64,000 nucleotides of DNA, taken from Gp6-AA40 sp035649395. GTDB taxonomy: Bacteria > Acidobacteriota > Vicinamibacteria > Vicinamibacterales > UBA2999. The translations under genes were made by a program, and so were the position numbers. The stretch lies in the NCBI GenBank assembly GCA_035649395.1, contig DASRJR010000215.1, positions 1-64,000 on the forward strand, in the 5' to 3' direction. Shown piece by piece: positions 63,893-64,000 of the stretch (position 1 is its first letter; every line of letters starts with the position of its first letter). A model generated the notes under the pieces. The model saw only the letters and a program-made list of their open reading frames with translations. It searched no databases and was not told the origin of the DNA.

Positions 63893-64000
63893 ATGGCAGT
63901 CGCAGACAAGGTGAAGAGCATCATCGTCGAGCAGCTCGGCGTGGATGAAGAGGAAGTGACGCCGGACGCGTCGTTTGTCGACGACCTCGGCGCCGACTCG
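63893..64000 (+). CDS. acpP: Acyl carrier protein, N-terminal part (cut by window end)
   Basis: Carries acyl chains on 4'-phosphopantetheine. The visible 36 residues (VKSIIVEQLGVDEEEV, then DASFVDDLGADS) are an unmistakable ACP start; the window ends exactly at the Ser codon that is the phosphopantetheine site. TAGGAGG lies five to eight bases before ATG 63893. It supplies ACP for FabD/FabG and for the FabZ-LpxA fusion. Confidence 0.95.
   Translation, partial: MAVADKVKSIIVEQLGVDEEEVTPDASFVDDLGADS

Overview
The window is a high-GC, densely packed, IS-free bacterial chromosome segment. It most likely comes from an Acidobacteriota member, and a Vicinamibacteria-like lineage would fit. Evidence for Acidobacteriota: a VWFA-related protein of the acidobacterial TIGR03436 type (27968-29014), a DUF6152-type secreted protein with its usual partner (23871-25330), several TonB-C proteins, and the general style of secreted proteins. 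A Gram-negative envelope is shown by bamA, skp, lolC/lolD, lnt, a fabZ-lpxA fusion and lpxI. I saw no tRNA, rRNA, CRISPR array, phage or transposon. No gene-free stretch exceeds 300 bases; the longest is about 250 bases, upstream of clpC.

Layout. 1-5.9 kb: 5' part of argS (minus), a V4R-like orphan, a SPOR protein, lnt, prfB with a programmed +1 frameshift, and a small membrane protein. 5.9-12 kb: a PBP1A-type peptidoglycan synthase (minus), then dnaK-dnaJ-hspR behind a near-consensus promoter. 12-16.9 kb: a secreted protein, a DnaC-like ATPase, hemW, two tandem secreted paralogues and a beta-barrel protein. 17-23.9 kb: acyl-CoA dehydrogenase, meaB and an epimerase/metallo-beta-lactamase fusion (propionate / branched-chain catabolism), then mtnP, a PfkB kinase and a GuaB-type protein (purine salvage). 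23.9-30.4 kb: acidobacterial secreted proteins, a membrane spermidine-synthase-like protein, and a run of small membrane proteins. 30.4-33 kb: ribH-nusB-lysS. 33-40.4 kb: a TonB-C / PEGA pair, lolC-lolD, a secreted alpha/beta hydrolase, a beta-hydroxyacid dehydrogenase and an ABM monooxygenase. 40.4-50.5 kb: clpC, bamA, a lipoprotein, skp, fabZ-lpxA, lpxI and a Gfo/Idh oxidoreductase (outer membrane and lipid A). 50.6-56.6 kb: a futalosine menaquinone cluster (a cysteine-poor MqnE-like protein, mqnA, mqnC, mqnX, UbiA-type prenyltransferase, ubiE/menG). 56.7-64 kb: TonB-C protein, a 26-aa membrane peptide, miaA-hfq, deoB, dgt, yceD-rpmF-fabD-fabG-acpP (acpP cut by the window end).

The most interesting observations are these. 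(1) An MqnE-like protein sits in the menaquinone operon but has lost the radical-SAM cysteines. (2) Intergenic hairpins recur across the whole window; their arms vary but are self-complementary, while a TTNA loop and often a 5' GTAG/TGTAG tag are kept. (3) There are two domain fusions, methylmalonyl-CoA epimerase with an MBL-fold hydrolase and FabZ with LpxA. (4) The GuaB-type protein has altered catalytic-loop and flap regions. (5) The start of ubiE lies inside an inverted repeat and its C-terminus is repeat-encoded. (6) Two genes (lnt, deoB) appear to lack a canonical start codon at the place homology demands. All family assignments are from reading the sequence; no database search was run.
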